A stretch of 64,000 nt of DNA from Blasia pusilla (GCA_050084515.1 CM114272.1:33790001-33854000), one strand, 5' to 3'; counted from the stretch's first letter, positions 10,043-23,519 are shown. Numbers and translations are program-made. Notes: generated by a model not told the origin, from the letters alone.

Positions 10043-12751
10043 ATGGCTGGTTGGCCGAATCGAGCGGACGCGTGCAACAAGAGTGCATCTAGATCTAAAC
10101 CCCCGAGCATGTTAGGGCAGGGACAGTTTTCAATTTACTTGCCGAGAAGAGTAGATGCCGACTACTACGTGAGGAGCCCAGTGAAGGTGAAGGCCGAAAT
10201 GCTGCTCTCACCGGACCATTTGGGCGGGCGAGCTTCGGGCCCCATTGCTTGCCGAGCACGGGCCGAGAAGCTCACACACGAGAACGGCTTGAGCGTGGTC
10301 AACGTACCTATAAAGATCGAGGCAGAGATTCTGCTGACTCCCGGCATGGCTTTCAGCTACAAGACTTCTACTCCCACTGTGTCCCCCCGTAAGCGCTTCT
10401 GTCAGTGCTTTCATAATTTGCTGGCTCAGTCGTGACCGATATCATGTGTCTGTGTCTTGTATAAACTAAGGAGATCCTGATATCTGTCTCCATCCACGAC
10501 CATATGAGATAAGTGGTCATGTGCCAGTTCCGGTCGATGCTGAAACCCACTCATATTCTCTGTTTCTGCGTTATGGTCCGTCGGTGGCTTCATGGTTCAC
10601 CAGGACGGAAATCAATACAGAGTTCCTATAGCGCGAACCATCCAATAACCTCTCGGTCTCTTCAGAGATGGTATACGTTGCCTGCGGCCATTTTGAGCAC
10701 TCTAAATTTAGATGTTAATCCGGCAAATCGGTGAGAGCAGAGGTACTCGCGGGGAGTAAGTCTATTCACGAGTTCTAACGTGATGTCTTTCGACCAACCA
10801 CGACTGCAGTGATGAGGGTTTTAAAAGATTGGGATCAACCAAAGCAAGCATTCCACCATCTTTCAATCGTTTCAAAGAGTGGACAAAAGGAGTGGGTCGG
10901 ATCTGTGGCGCGAGTGATGCATCTAAAATCCTGAATCTGTACCAATCTCAGGGAAGAAGCCTTAGTGATTCATTCCTGCACCTGCTCTGAAGATTTGACT
11001 AAAGACGTGTCGGACAGCTGACGAGAAGACCACCCACAGATTATCAAAACTCAACTTAGGAAAAGTCCCAAGTCATCTATCGATAGGTGCCACACGAAGT
11101 TTGTTGAATCTGTTATAACTTATATGCAGAGGATTCCAACGATGGTACGTCGTCCTTCTCTGACGCGAAGTCAAGCGAGAACTGGGAGTCGTGGGAAAAG
11201 AAGATGAGGGACGTGCTGCGAAAGTACCGCGGAGCTGGTGGAGTTAGGGCAGGTGGGTTTCAGGCAAAGCATGTAATGGTGCAGGAAGTGCGTCTAGATG
11301 ACAATTGTGCAAGGACCAAGGAGCTGAGTAGGCGAATCAACTCATACGCAGATCAAGTTTTCGCCCAAAACAAGAAGATCCGTGTCCTGCAGGACAGGCT
11401 GCGCGAGGAGGAGTCAAGTCGGGCGGAGTCGAGCGAGAAGGTGTATGTAGCAGAACAACATTGCAAGGTGTTGGAGAGAAGGTTGAAAGCCGCTCAGGGC
11501 AGGGCCAAGGGGGCAGAACACCAAGCAGAAGTCATCAAGCATCGTACCAAAGACCTGGGGGTGGTCTGCGGGCACCAGGGGGTACAGCTCAAAGAGTTGG
11601 CGAAGGAGGTGGACTATTTTGCAAAGAGGCTTGCAATTCAGAGAGAATCAGCGTTGGATACTTACAAAGCACTGAAACAGCGTATGTTGGGCCAGAGCGG
11701 GGCTAGGCCTGAGGAGGTCAATGCACGAGGGCTTGATCCAGGTACTGCATGTGAGAGCTTTGATAGCATTGTGACGGCCAAACCCGCATCTTTCAAGCTT
11801 GAGATCGGGGCTGAAGGGGTGCCGCCTTCGGATCACAGGTCATACGGAACTGCAAACCTACCAGAACCGGACTGTGAGAACGTATTCTCCCCCGTCAAGA
11901 GCAGGAGATTACAAGTAGAGCTTCAGCAGTTGCCAAGACCAGAGCACAGGGTCCCTTCAGAATATACTGACTTTGAAAGTTCATCCATGCAAGCAGGACT
12001 GTTGCTGAATCAGTTGTTACAGGTCGCTCCCAACTGGTTGGTGGAGTTTAACTCATCGATACAACGAGCGGAGGAGCTGATTCAGCACTGCGGAGTACAG
12101 GCACTCAGGCTCAGAAACTTGAGCCTGGATTTGGACGAGTTTGGGTTGAAAAACAGAAATGAGGTGAGATGTTTGAGGTTATCCACATTTGTGGAAATGG
12201 GGAAAATTGACAGATCCGAGTTTCAGCGACAGCCTTGCGAGGAAGTGGGCGTTCCCTGTTGTAAACCCACTAACAGGAGGGAGCTGAGATGTTCGAGAGT
12301 AGCCAAATTGGCGGAAGTTGAAAGACTAGAGGCTCAGCCACGGCTTTGCGAGGACGAAGGGATCTCCGGTTGTAAATACATCGATTCTGTTAGGAAAGAG
12401 CGCTCATTCAACTCGAGAGGGGCCGCAGAAACAGCTGCAGAATCAGTCATTAAAGTGGGGCTGGGAAATAAGAGAATTCAGAGACCGGAGGAAGGGGTGA
12501 AGGATTGCAAGGCGGGCCTGACCGACTCATTCATCAAGAAATCAAGGAATTTGGCAGTGGTTGCTCCGAGTACTCACGGTGGGCAAATGAGTCGCCAAAC
12601 ACGTCTTCGCAGGGCGACTATGCCATTTAGGTATGAGGTAAGGGCCTGGAAGATGGCAGTCAGGGCGCTGATCCAAGCACTGCTACTCTGTTTCGGTTTG
12701 CTTCTCCTACCCGACCTGCATTTTCGAAACATGATTCCGCCAGCCACGTGA
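10043..12751 (+). CDS. Unrecognised coiled-coil protein with C-terminal membrane anchor
   Basis: Two exons are proposed, 10043-10388 and 11130-12751; the donor GTAAGC and acceptor TATGCAG join in phase and give 655 residues. The start is the first ATG (MAGWPNR). Exon 1 carries two similar segments, SPVKVKAEMLLSP and VPIKIEAEILLTP. Residues about 165-302 are charged and heptad-like (KELSRRINSYADQVF, KIRVLQDRLREEE), predicting a coiled coil. Residues about 459-535 contain two imperfect 38-residue repeats with paired cysteines. A hydrophobic helix (ALIQALLLCFGLLLL) ends about ten residues before the C-terminus, PDLHFRNMIPPAT, so the protein is probably tail-anchored. I do not recognise the family. 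The tail resembles the short luminal ends of KASH proteins, but this is speculative. Further introns upstream cannot be excluded. Confidence 0.6.
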
Positions 12752-15700
12752 TCCCTTTGTCCAACCTGTGAGATGCTCTTCCAACTCACATCGCAGTAAT
12801 CCATTTACGAGATTGACATTTGAGGATTGTAAAAGGATAGCGACCAATTTAGACCGCTCTTGCGGAAATGTCATAAAAAATTATGACTTCCAGTAAGGAA
12901 CAAAGTGGAATGGTGGAGAACGGATGTTCGCATCACACTGCCACCTCGGTTTATGATTCCTCGCCAGCACTAGGTACATGTCGAGCGAATATCGGCTCCA
13001 AAATGTCCGTCGTAAAAAAACTAATCAAAGAAGAATATGGCATCAACGTGCTCTGCCGGGGTTCCGGTTGTCTGGTACCACTTCGATTGTTTACCTTCTT
13101 AATCGCTAAGCACAGGAGTTGGAAAATGTGTTACTTACCTGCAGCTAAGTTACGTACTCCTGAATGAATTTTAGGCTGGATTGGGTCGAATCAGCATTTT
13201 CAAAATTCTGAGACGTAAGTGACGGTACGGCACAGGATGAGTTCAGGGCTCGACATGCCTCATAGTAGATTGAAACTGCCTGCACAGCTTCCAATGTTTC
13301 CCGGTAAGTGAGGACAGCTTTTTGTTCGTCCCCAAGTCCACCTGCGTTGGGTCACACAGAAAAATTGGAAGCATTTACTGACCAAATCCGCGAACTCTAC
13401 TCGTATGAGGAAATTTAGGCATTTCCTAACCGCATCAACTAGCTTCCAGGACTTTTCCAAAAGTCTTCGGGCTGCCAGAGACGAAAATTTTTAGCTCAAT
13501 TTCTTCGATGTGAGCTGGAAAGTGACGATTGCATACTCAATTGTTGGTTTATAATATCCCCACTTTTTCCGCTGGCCATTCGGGCTTTGCTAGACTACTG
13601 TGTGACCGCAGTCTTCATTCCATCTAAAGGAACGATTCCAACAACTAGGATTGACGCAAGCGTCACCTCAATTGTTGTATTCATTGGGATTGGGAGAGAT
13701 GACGACCTGGTCAAGCTGTTGGAAAACTACATTTAGTGTGGCACTTGGTACTAGCTTTCATACAATTAGCGATGTGAGCAAAGCGTATCGTGTGCAGCGT
13801 GTGGGTTGTGCCCTGTCATCAGAATCAGAACCGAACTATGGAAACTCTCCCCTCATATTTCCCGTCCATGAGGAATTCCCTCATCGTCCCATGATGAAGG
13901 CGTCAACTTTCTTGGAAGTGCGGGCAGACGGAGATGCCATCTGTAATTGGTGGAGGAGAACACTTCCCCAGTTGAAATGACTCGGGCTAGCCAGCTAGCA
14001 AAAGGTTCTACCTTCATTCCACCCCACTCTGGCACTGATGCCGGCGTCGCAGAGGATTTAGCTCCCACGTTCTCGAAAACCCCATGGATGCATGCATTTC
14101 TCAAGCAAAAGCTTCGCGGTCGTTGCGCCAACGAGTGTCATGATGGACGGTTGCAGCGTCTCACATTGTCATGTACGTTCTTTCTGCCGAAGAAGCACAC
14201 TCTTCACTCCGTGATGTACATCCGTTCCCACAACAGACTTCGTGAACATTAAGCCTGCTTCAGGTCTGCAGCGGCGTATTCAAATCCCCATATGAGACCA
14301 TCCCAGCACTTGCGCCGGGAGAAGTCTCGTGAGGAGTCCGACGAGAACGGAGCACATCAGAGAAGCAGACTAGGATAGGCCAACAAACACTACAGAGTCC
14401 TCATACAAGTGATGCATTCGTCTCTCCGCACCAAACAGGTGCGATTTCTCAAATGTCGTGGTCTGGAAAGCACTGGAAGTGTCACTGAAAGTGATTTTCG
14501 GCATTCCTTTATTCGAGACTTTGGAGTCGTTCATCAGCTCTAATCGGACATTCTCCATTCTAAGAGCTTCTTTGCTTCTCATCACAAAGGTCTCATCGGA
14601 AGTTGCAGCGCGCAGCTGCAGCTTCTGAGAGAGATTGATCTTGGGATGACAAGCATTCCATAGAGTCGCCACAAGCAAGCAAACAAACGCTGACTATCCC
14701 AAGGACACCAGAAGAAAGAGGCAAAGTCCTTACAACCACGCACGATGCTTACCAGCAGCACATGACGTTTCCGTTCTCCAACTCGATCGCAGTCAAACCC
14801 TTTGCTTTCCACAGCTTAAAAACCCTTTTAGAGGAAGCGACGGAGTACACACCCTTCTATCCCTTACCACGCTCCAGAGACGGAGTTGGAGGAGGAGGTG
14901 TAGCAAGAGCCGGGGAAATACAAACCCCAACTCCTTGGCAGCTTTTGTGCGGTGTCTCCCTCTACTTAAGCTTAGAGAAAGAAATTATTGCATAAAATGA
15001 AACTAAATCATTTGTTAAGTTAGTTGTTGGTTGTTTTGAATTTGAAGTTGGCTTGTCTCCGGCACAGGGGTCTGTTGCGCGCGGAATGGTTATCATCAAT
15101 ATTATTATTAGAGAGTGCCTTCTTGATTTGTAGACATCTCTCTGTTTTACATGTGGAAATTGGGCGGCAAGAAAAGATTTCACATGTTACGGTAACATAA
15201 ATTTTTTTGAATTTGTGTATAACATCATTAGTCCCTTCACTACCGTCCCTTCCTTTCACGGGCCGGACAAAGGACTCCTAAAATACTTTTTATTTCCTGT
15301 GCATTGCATACGCACCTTACTAGTGAATTTTTATAAAAAGTATTTTGTAACTTCATAAATTTTGGAACTTCTCGAGACAAATCCGAGCATCTCGAAAAGC
15401 AATGAATGTTGTCGATACTTGGGGCATCACTTTTTTTTTGTTCTCCACATTCAAGTTCCATTTTTGTCTCTTCTTGTTTTATGAATTCATACACATTGAG
15501 TTTATGGTACATATTTGTACCCACGCCAATTGGATTTTGTGGTGGGTTGGATCGTTGAATAGAGGTCCTCTTGTTGGTCTCACGTTGTTTTGATATCATT
15601 TTTGTTCTTGGTGAAGTTCAATTTTAAAGTTTTGCTTTTTTTTCCCTTGGCCCGGGGGTGGGTACGTACAAGGAAGGGGACTTTCGAAGTCCCCTCTCCT

Positions 15701-18593
15701 TGTACTCCATAGGTTCCTCTTTTTTAATCTTGTAATGTATTTCCCTATACCAAACACGCAAATATGAAACCTAAGTGTAAGTACTAGTATGTTGAGAGCA
15801 TCAAACCCAATTGGGGGCTTCGTATATCAAAAGAAGTAAATAATCCTTTGGAAAGGGGTCATGGGTTGGTGCCAAAATCCAAGTCCTAATTGAATTCAAT
15901 TTGATGACGTAAACAAAAGATAAAAATTTGTGGCGTATTAGAATCTATGTTGAGTTATATCTTAAGGAAAAATTACAAACATATCTACAATTGAACATTG
16001 CCTCTTATGGGAACCGGCTCTAAGACAATCTTGGTGTATCGACCTTTCTCGGGGACTAGTAGCCTTTCTTCTTTACATTCTATTTGTGATTAGACCTCTT
16101 AGTACATACAAGCATATTAAACACAAGTTTAGGGTTTGATAAGAGATTTGTTTCTCGTAATCCATAGATTCTATGCGAAATAAATGGTGGAGTTTTATTT
16201 TCTTTGATGGATCCAATATAAAATTCTACCTAAGAAGTTAAGACTAGAACTTTTCAAGATTCAGCCATGTACACACATCATGGTTGAAGTGAGTTAAAGA
16301 ACACAATTAATACGTCTGTAATACTACTTCACCCATATTGTTAAGAGCTTTGTGTGGCCTATCTTATCTGTAGGCATGTATACCCAATAAGGGATAGATA
16401 CACAACATAGTAAAAGCATTACATCTTAAGATCTTAATTTCTCATGTAAAGTTCATTTCAAAACTAGCTTCTCTTTCCAACATATCGTAAGTTTACACAT
16501 CTTTACACAACATACATTGTTGTCACCATTCATCCATATATAAATACAAGATGCCATATTCACTGATGACATCTACAAACATACACAATTATGTACCAAA
16601 ATATCTCCAATGTGTGACATGTCACATTCCAAACATTGATGGGGCAGCTCACTTGAGTTTTGCAATATTACTTGAAGGCTTATGTTGTTTGTGTTGTGGA
16701 TCTATACGAAACGAAAAGTCAGCCATGCTCATCATAAGAACTTACTCAAGATATTAAGTTCCTCCATATGGTTTCAAATGAATCCAAAAAAGGAGGAAAC
16801 CTCCTCTCTCACATTATCCTAATCCTTCACACGTCATTATTGATAAATTTTTAGTTGTCCTCCGATCTCCTTAAACACACCTTTCATACACTTGTCAATC
16901 TATCACAAAAGAAGAGATAAATGCTCCTTTTGCATTTAAGATTCTTTCCATTTAGTCAAATATTGACACCATATAATATCAAAAGCCCGTCATATTTATC
17001 TTCGCTTCTCACGCAGACTCTTTTAAATCATTGTAGATGTAAAAGTAGTTTGGAGATAAAGGAGGGAGCCAAGAAGAAAGTGAGAAGGGTAAAATCACAA
17101 GAAGGTTGATGTCCCCATCCATACACATCACTACAAATCATGAACCAATATCACCATCCGTACACTCCTAAAATTAGACACCATATCCAATCATTGGATC
17201 CAATGAAACAACCAATCACATATAAAATTAACTTCATGACTTTTTTTGATGTTAAACTAATCTAGACATAGATTACTTTAAGAACAAAAGTATGTCATTG
17301 ATAACATCTATTATAGAACTCATGTTCTCCATTCAAATAAAAACTCGACAACACTTCCATGTGTATGCTTTCCATGTTTAAATGAACATAGAAAAGTAGT
17401 AGCTAACAAGCCTCTATTTTCACTCTCCCATGACAATTGCACATGAATCAATGCCTCGTCTCTTGCCTTCGGGCGGAGATCAACACATTCTTTCCTAAAT
17501 GGAAAGTCACTTAAGCATGAAACAAAGAAACTATCCAATACTATAAGTTCCTCAACCTTTCAGTAACTCCAAACGCGCCCAAAAAACTGGGATAGCCTAT
17601 GCACTCACCTCATCCTAGGCCTAGTGGTACCGGAGTCAAATCTCCCTAGATAAGTCATTCCATTGTGAGAGAGTTCCATTTTTCTAGAGGGTGTAAAGTT
17701 GTTCTAATGTAACGAACTTACAATCAATTAAAGTTGTGCAATTTTAGATGGGGGAAGGCCATGTTATAAAAATTTGTTTCAACTTAGTCCACGAAGTCCA
17801 TTAAGAACAACTTTACCCTTACTGTGAGAGAAAATCTTGATCTTAAATGACGAGGTAAGCATGGACACCCATCTTCATACACTTGGAATTATACCATTCA
17901 CTGGGCAATTTGCACTGTTTCTGTTACACACCAAGGCGCAGAGGAAGTGATATTATTCATTCGGCACTTTGAGTTCGTAGCTTGAATTATGGCCACCTAT
18001 ACATTCTACAAGCACCTAATAGTAGTATGCGAAGGTATAATTAATGATTTTTTCCTCCTTTTGTTTGAGGAGTTCCTTGTAGCTGGTATTGTAAATGAAA
18101 ATCTGCACAAAATCTAATGACAATGGAAGAGATGAGATAAGGAGCTGATGGAAGAGAGCCTCGAGTCTAAGCTTCTATTGAAGACCACAACCCACTTTGG
18201 AAACAAGATTGAATGTTCATGATTGTGGCTGATCTTGGAGCTTTACTGTGATCACTGGAATCTAGACCTCTTGGAAAGGATGGGTTTCATCAAATTATGC
18301 AGAAGAGAAATCGGGCCCTTATTCCCAACCAGTTCTGCACCTATGGGCCCACTGGTGGAGGAGGTGCACTCCTATTGAGTGGATGAATGATAAGTGACCT
18401 CTTGCGATTGTCTTTTCTTATTGAATGGGGTTCCCAACAGAGTGTGGTTACCAAAATTGAGACCTGCCTTCTATCAGTCTGACAGAGGCCATGTAGTGGC
18501 TGCACAACATCCTGAGACATCCTGTTCAAGTGAAGCGTAGGAGGTTTAGAAACAAGGACTTGGGCAAGTACACTGCAGCTAATAGCCTGGTCT
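12752..18593. other. Long stretch without a defensible gene
   Basis: Several open frames at 13651-14252 (plus) and 13853-14131 and 14370-14678 (minus) have protein-like composition, but none shows a known domain or a consistent exon chain. The minus frame 14370-14678 (KLQLRAATSDETFVMRSK) is the most gene-like. A long hairpin lies at 15666-15704. From about 15000 to 17900 the sequence is AT-rich and intergenic in character. Confidence 0.35.
15666..15704. repeat. Near-perfect inverted repeat
   Basis: GTACAAGGAAGGGGACTT pairs with AAGTCCCCTCTCCTTGTAC across a tiny centre, with one extra base in the right arm. It could fold as a stem-loop in RNA or mark a palindromic repeat. No conserved companion sequence was found. 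Confidence 0.7.
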
Positions 18594-21500
18594 TCAAGAA
18601 GCTAATTTGAGTGTGGGCAGTCCACAAGACACATGCATGCAAATTATATTATACAACAACAAATGGGATGATGAAGTCGTACATATATGTAAGTTTCTCT
18701 CAACGTTTTTGTATTGTCTAGCACAAAGCTCTTCCTTCAACTTCTGTCCCAAATCCTTCATCAACTTTTCTCGTCTTTTGATGGCCTGCACGAAGGGTGA
18801 GAGACGAGAAAAGTTGATGGGTGAAAGAAGCTAGAAAGAAAAAGGAATGGAGAGCCCGTACCAAAGAAGCAAAAAGAAAACTCACAGTTAATTAGGTCCA
18901 AAACCATAACCGGTCAGAGCAAAAAGAAAGAGTGGGAAATTTGCCTCCACAAAGATAAATAGCCCACATGTATCTGCCACCATTTTTGTTCCAAACAGAC
19001 ATCGTTCATGTGTGCATAACCAAATCATGTACGAAACAGGTTTCTCAAATAAAAGTTCAATCTACCAAGCAAACGCTTCAACATAGAGGACAATCAAGGC
19101 TCCACAGTCCCACAGATATTTTCAAAGACACTTCATGGCACTGGTATCTCTAAACTAAATGAAGCTCAGCCCTGATAGATATTTGAGAGGAGATTGGGTA
19201 ATACCTCAGTATCTTGGTTGGTAGTTGGCTTGGCGAACATGCCTCGCTTCAAATACTGCTGCAAGTAGGGATTACCTCTCCTACCATCTGATTCATCTGT
19301 TGTCTTAATCTGCTTTTCCCGATCCACTTGAGTTGCAAAAGCAAAAGCATGAAGTCAGTCAGCAGATTTGGGAGCTACTTGCAGCAGAAAATTCATGTTT
19401 TCACTGGTGCCTCCCATCTTCCTGCATGAAGTCCCTGCTATCCATATACCCAGGGTCTACCAAGCTTGACATGACAAACAACGCTACCCTTCAAATCATA
19501 GACCCAACATCTCAGGGAACACAAGTTGTTTACTGGGATGTGGGACTTTTTTCTGTGAAAGAAGTCGGTCTTGCTGCTGCTGATGCTGCTGCATATGTTC
19601 TCTATGCCTGGGTACTGAATCTCCCTGTACATGAAACAACTTCTTTCATTGAATGCAAAATGGCCTTGGATTTCAAGCTTAAACTGGGAACTCCCACTAG
19701 TTCGGCAAATCAGACTTCATTCTCAAGCTTAAGTCGTTTTGGGACAGGCACCTTCTGTCACTGTGCTGCCATCCACCACTGGATTCTCCCCAGGGAACCA
19801 TGACGACAGAGAGATAAAGAGCTTTGGCAGTACATTATAACAAAAGTAATGGACTCAGTTGGAAGTTATGGGTTTCATGCTCAGGTGGTCCTGTGGATCT
19901 CTGGCAATTCCGCCAAGTAAATGTGTGCGCAACGACTAACCTTATTAAGGGAGACTTCTATTGGAGAAGATTAGTAATTGCATCCACACCCAGTCTCACC
20001 ACTTGCCAATATACCTGAGGTTGATGCTGAGGCTGGATCTGGCTTGTAGTTTCTGGTAACTCTCTCAAGATTGATTTTGTCAGAGTAAGTCCATCAGTGT
20101 CATAAGAATCAGCTCTCCTTGGAGAAACTTCTATCAGGACTTGATTCTTGAATGTGACAGTCACAGGCTCCCTTCGTGCACTTCTTGAATGAAAGTGGAC
20201 CTTTAGGTCGTCAGCTTCATTCAGAATTTCACGATTTATCTTGGGCACCTGTTTCTCCTCTTTAGCTACCATAGACCTTCCCAAAACCGCGGACACAAGA
20301 ATTATGTACAATTCCAAGTTGCAAATGCTACTACTTTTCTAGCTGCTTGAGGTTTGCTAACTGAAAAACAAAAAAGAATTTTGTTCGGTGATATCACCTA
20401 CGATTGTGGCTTACCAGAGACTTTGGAGAACTACTGCTCTGCTTATCATGGACACCTAAACGATTGCGTCTAAAATCAATACTGACTGCATTCATCCTCC
20501 CTACCATGTTGATATCTCCTCTAGGAATAGAACTACTTTCTATTGACATACAGAACCTGCATTCATCACTGGATCTATGTGACAGTAAGAAGGCACACAC
20601 ATAGATGTAGCTTGCTGCAAGTCAGCTGTCTCCTTGGCCTGCATCTACATTTTGTGATTGTAGCTCGTCAGCAGGCTGTGGGGCTACTTTCCAGAAATTG
20701 AGGCAGCTTTTCCACTAAGAGATGTGACATCTGCAGGCAAAGATACTAGAAAAAACTTCTAGATCCACACAACCTAGTTTTCCGAGAATCCGTGTTCAAA
20801 TCAACTGGCTTTGGTTGCACCTCAATTGGAAGGACACCACAAAATCTCTCGTGCCACCTGGAGTGAAAGTACTTGGAAAGCCTGAAAGCCCTTACTCCTA
20901 TCAATGGCAGAGAACTTTAGGTTTGGCTGTGATAAAATCTACTATCTAATATGCACAAGATGACAGGTTAGAAGGGCGGCACCTTTTGTTGCTCAAAAGC
21001 TAGATGAGACAACAAGATGGCTTCATCCATGTCATGGCCTTGTGCTGATTTCTGTCCTGCAAAATTCCATTACTTGCAGTTTAGCATCCATTTCAGAGTT
21101 CAATCTTTGACCTACAATATCTTGGTGATGCTATTAGATGTGAGCCACAAACATGGAGTGCTCCCAAATTGCCTACCTGAGTCCATGCTAGCTTTCCGCA
21201 CAAAGCTAATCTTCTTGATGCATGGTAGACTCTCTCATCAAGGGACACTGTAAGACGCATGCTTATCATCAAAACTATCAAAATATTTCTTGCACATTCA
21301 GCTTTGGTCAAAACACAGACGCATGCCAAGTTTTTTTCTCAACCATCACACAATCAACATTCTATCTTGGAGACAGGAGGATCAGTTTGAATCTGTAGAC
21401 CTGCTCAACAAAGAAAGAACGGGTACCACCATACCCTGGAGAAGTTCCACGTCCATGGGTTCATTTAAACTCTCCTCCGAGCAAGGCATCTGATCAATAA

Positions 21501-22977
21501 GCTGACCATTTCTCTTCAGCATCATTTCCTGCATATTATTACCATAACCTGTTTGGCTTAGCTGACTACGTCTTGGGCCCTTCCAGATTTATCGCATAGA
21601 TTCATTGTCCAGCCTTACCCCTCACCACTCACAGCAGGAGTTCCCGGAGAACCTCTCTTCCACTAGAGCGGTGAAAAACTCAACAAGCACAGAAGTATGG
21701 CCCCCACTCTCCTGGTGTTGTGGTATCCAATGAAAGGAAAGATGTTGGGGATCAGGGACATCAACGACACCATAGAGTCACTGTGTAAATTCAGAAGGGG
21801 AAGACAATTCCCTTGTCCACTGCCATCTAGAGTATTTGGGAGTACCTTAAATAGAACAAAGTCATCCACTGCTAGGATTGACTTCAATAGAGAGTTGTAG
21901 GCACTTTCGTGAACATGCCTGGAAATCAGCTACATCTGTGAGTCGGCAGCTAAACCCAACATTCTTTGGGATCCCTTTCAGCACTACAGGCTCACCATAC
22001 ACTTCAACTACTCTTCTAAGTTTGACAGGTCTCAGCAGATCATAGGTCCTACCTTACAACCACATTGTGCTACAAAGAAAACTTCGTTGATGCTGGGGAA
22101 TATCATGAACAGAGTAGGTTTCTCAGTCCATGACGAACTTGACTCAAGACTTATGAGATCCCCAAGCTCTGCCTTTCATCAGTTCCGTTGTCAACTTGAA
22201 CTAGGTTGTATATTGGAATGCAGCACCGTGCTTAGAAATCCAAGGATTTAGAGCTGAAAAGGAAACCTGGCAAGATTTTGCACAAACTCATGGATAGGCA
22301 CTTCCAAACTAACGAGGAATTCACTTATGAGTCCGTCCACGAGCTGCTGGAATTTTTCGTGGATCTGCACGATACATACAAGTAAGTGTCTGCTCTTTTT
22401 TCTCAGGATTTCTTGAAAGTGAAATGAGGACTGACAAACACTGACCAAGGACTAGGGCCCCAGTCCCGCTCCACTCTATGGTATGGAAGCAGGCTTCGCA
22501 TCCTCAATGGTAGGCTGGCACTAATAACTTAGGTCCAAGTAGTTGATTGCTTTCCGGTGTACGCCACCCACGAATAAATGTCATATACCAGGGAAAGTTA
22601 ATAACGAAACAACATGATTACACTTTAACTACTTTCAGATATGTAGCTGATCGAATTCCGGCACTGTGAAGGTGTAGTAAAAGCTATTGAAGACCAACAT
22701 TGAATGCTGTGCTACACATCTACAGGCAATACATAAAAGAGATTAGAAACCCCAAGGTTAGAACTGAAGGTTTCTGTGGTAAAACAGATCAGAGAAAAAG
22801 TATGCGCAGGTAAGTCCGTCTCACAAGAGTATACTCGAGCTTATTTTCTTCTGTGTCTTTAAAAATTGCGCAGTTCTTATCGATGAACTCTAAGAGCGGC
22901 TGTAGATACGAGGGGCTTTGAATGAACCGGGACACTGCATCCGACATCCAATCCATTGCTACAGTGCTCAGGTACAT
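18594..22977 (-). CDS. CFAP36: CFAP36-like (CCDC104, BART-domain) protein
   Basis: Eleven exons: 22977-22825, 22364-22267, 21918-21846, 21528-21435, 21056-20983, 20644-20557, 20485-20415, 20248-20015, 19624-19504, 19326-19205, 18785-18594. All junctions are GT-AG, phases agree, and the product is 439 residues. A stop codon directly precedes the first ATG; the second ATG (22956, MDWMSD) is an equally good start. The N-terminal 115 residues match the CFAP36 BART domain: FIQSPSYLQPLLEFIDKNC, KFQQLVDGLISEFL, SILAVDDFVLFK followed by EMMLKRN. The C-terminus has the charged helices RHREHMQQHQQQQDRLLSQK and KRREKLMKDLGQKLKEEL expected of the family. CFAP36 is a flagellar protein; its BART fold resembles the Arl2/Arl3-binding partner BART, so an ARL-linked role is possible. 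The middle exons 6-10 rest mainly on splice logic. A plant with such a gene probably makes flagellated sperm. Confidence 0.88.
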
Positions 22978-23519
22978 TCAAGATCCCTAGTATCAAATGT
23001 TCAAATCAGTGCTCGAAGGCCTCATCCACGCCTCCTTCTCATAGCGTCCTGCCCCTGATTGCAATCTTCTGCATTGGTCGACATCCTGAGGATACAGTTC
23101 GGAAGGACAACTTTTTGCCGACTTTGAGAAAATTACACACTCAACTTTGACGACAGGTGCACAAAATCCATGTGAGGGACTTCATGGTTTTAGACACTCA
23201 AATCACTTCCTCTGTCTATCTTTCGTGGTCTGTCCTGTTCCAAGTCTAAGATCCCGTCCTTGACAGTTGCGAACTTCCCACATTCCCAAGCTCACACCTC
23301 TCTTTCACACTGAAGATCCTTCCATCATATCCCCCGGTTCACGGATTCCCCAGAACCTAGCGTCTTCAAGTACAGTCTACGACCGTCTTCACTAAAAGGC
23401 CTGACTGAAATTCACAAACAACTCGTTCTCTTTCGTCGTCTGCCCTTCCCAATGTTTCAGTGTGTTTAGGCTGTTACCGGGATTAGATTATCTTCGCATG
23501 AGCAAAGTCCTTTCCTCCA

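Noticed and set aside
13853-14678. Minus-strand frames with protein-like composition
   Set aside because: No recognisable motif and no exon chain with consistent phase could be built; mentioned only as possible.
17612-17650. Sequence resembling A and B boxes of a tRNA-derived element
   Set aside because: The boxes are too close together for a functional tRNA or typical SINE head and no element ends were seen.
21017-21253. Plus-strand frame containing HGVLPNCLPES, similar to a CFAP36 phrase
   Set aside because: The CFAP36-like gene is on the minus strand here and its phased exons skip this stretch; the resemblance is chance.
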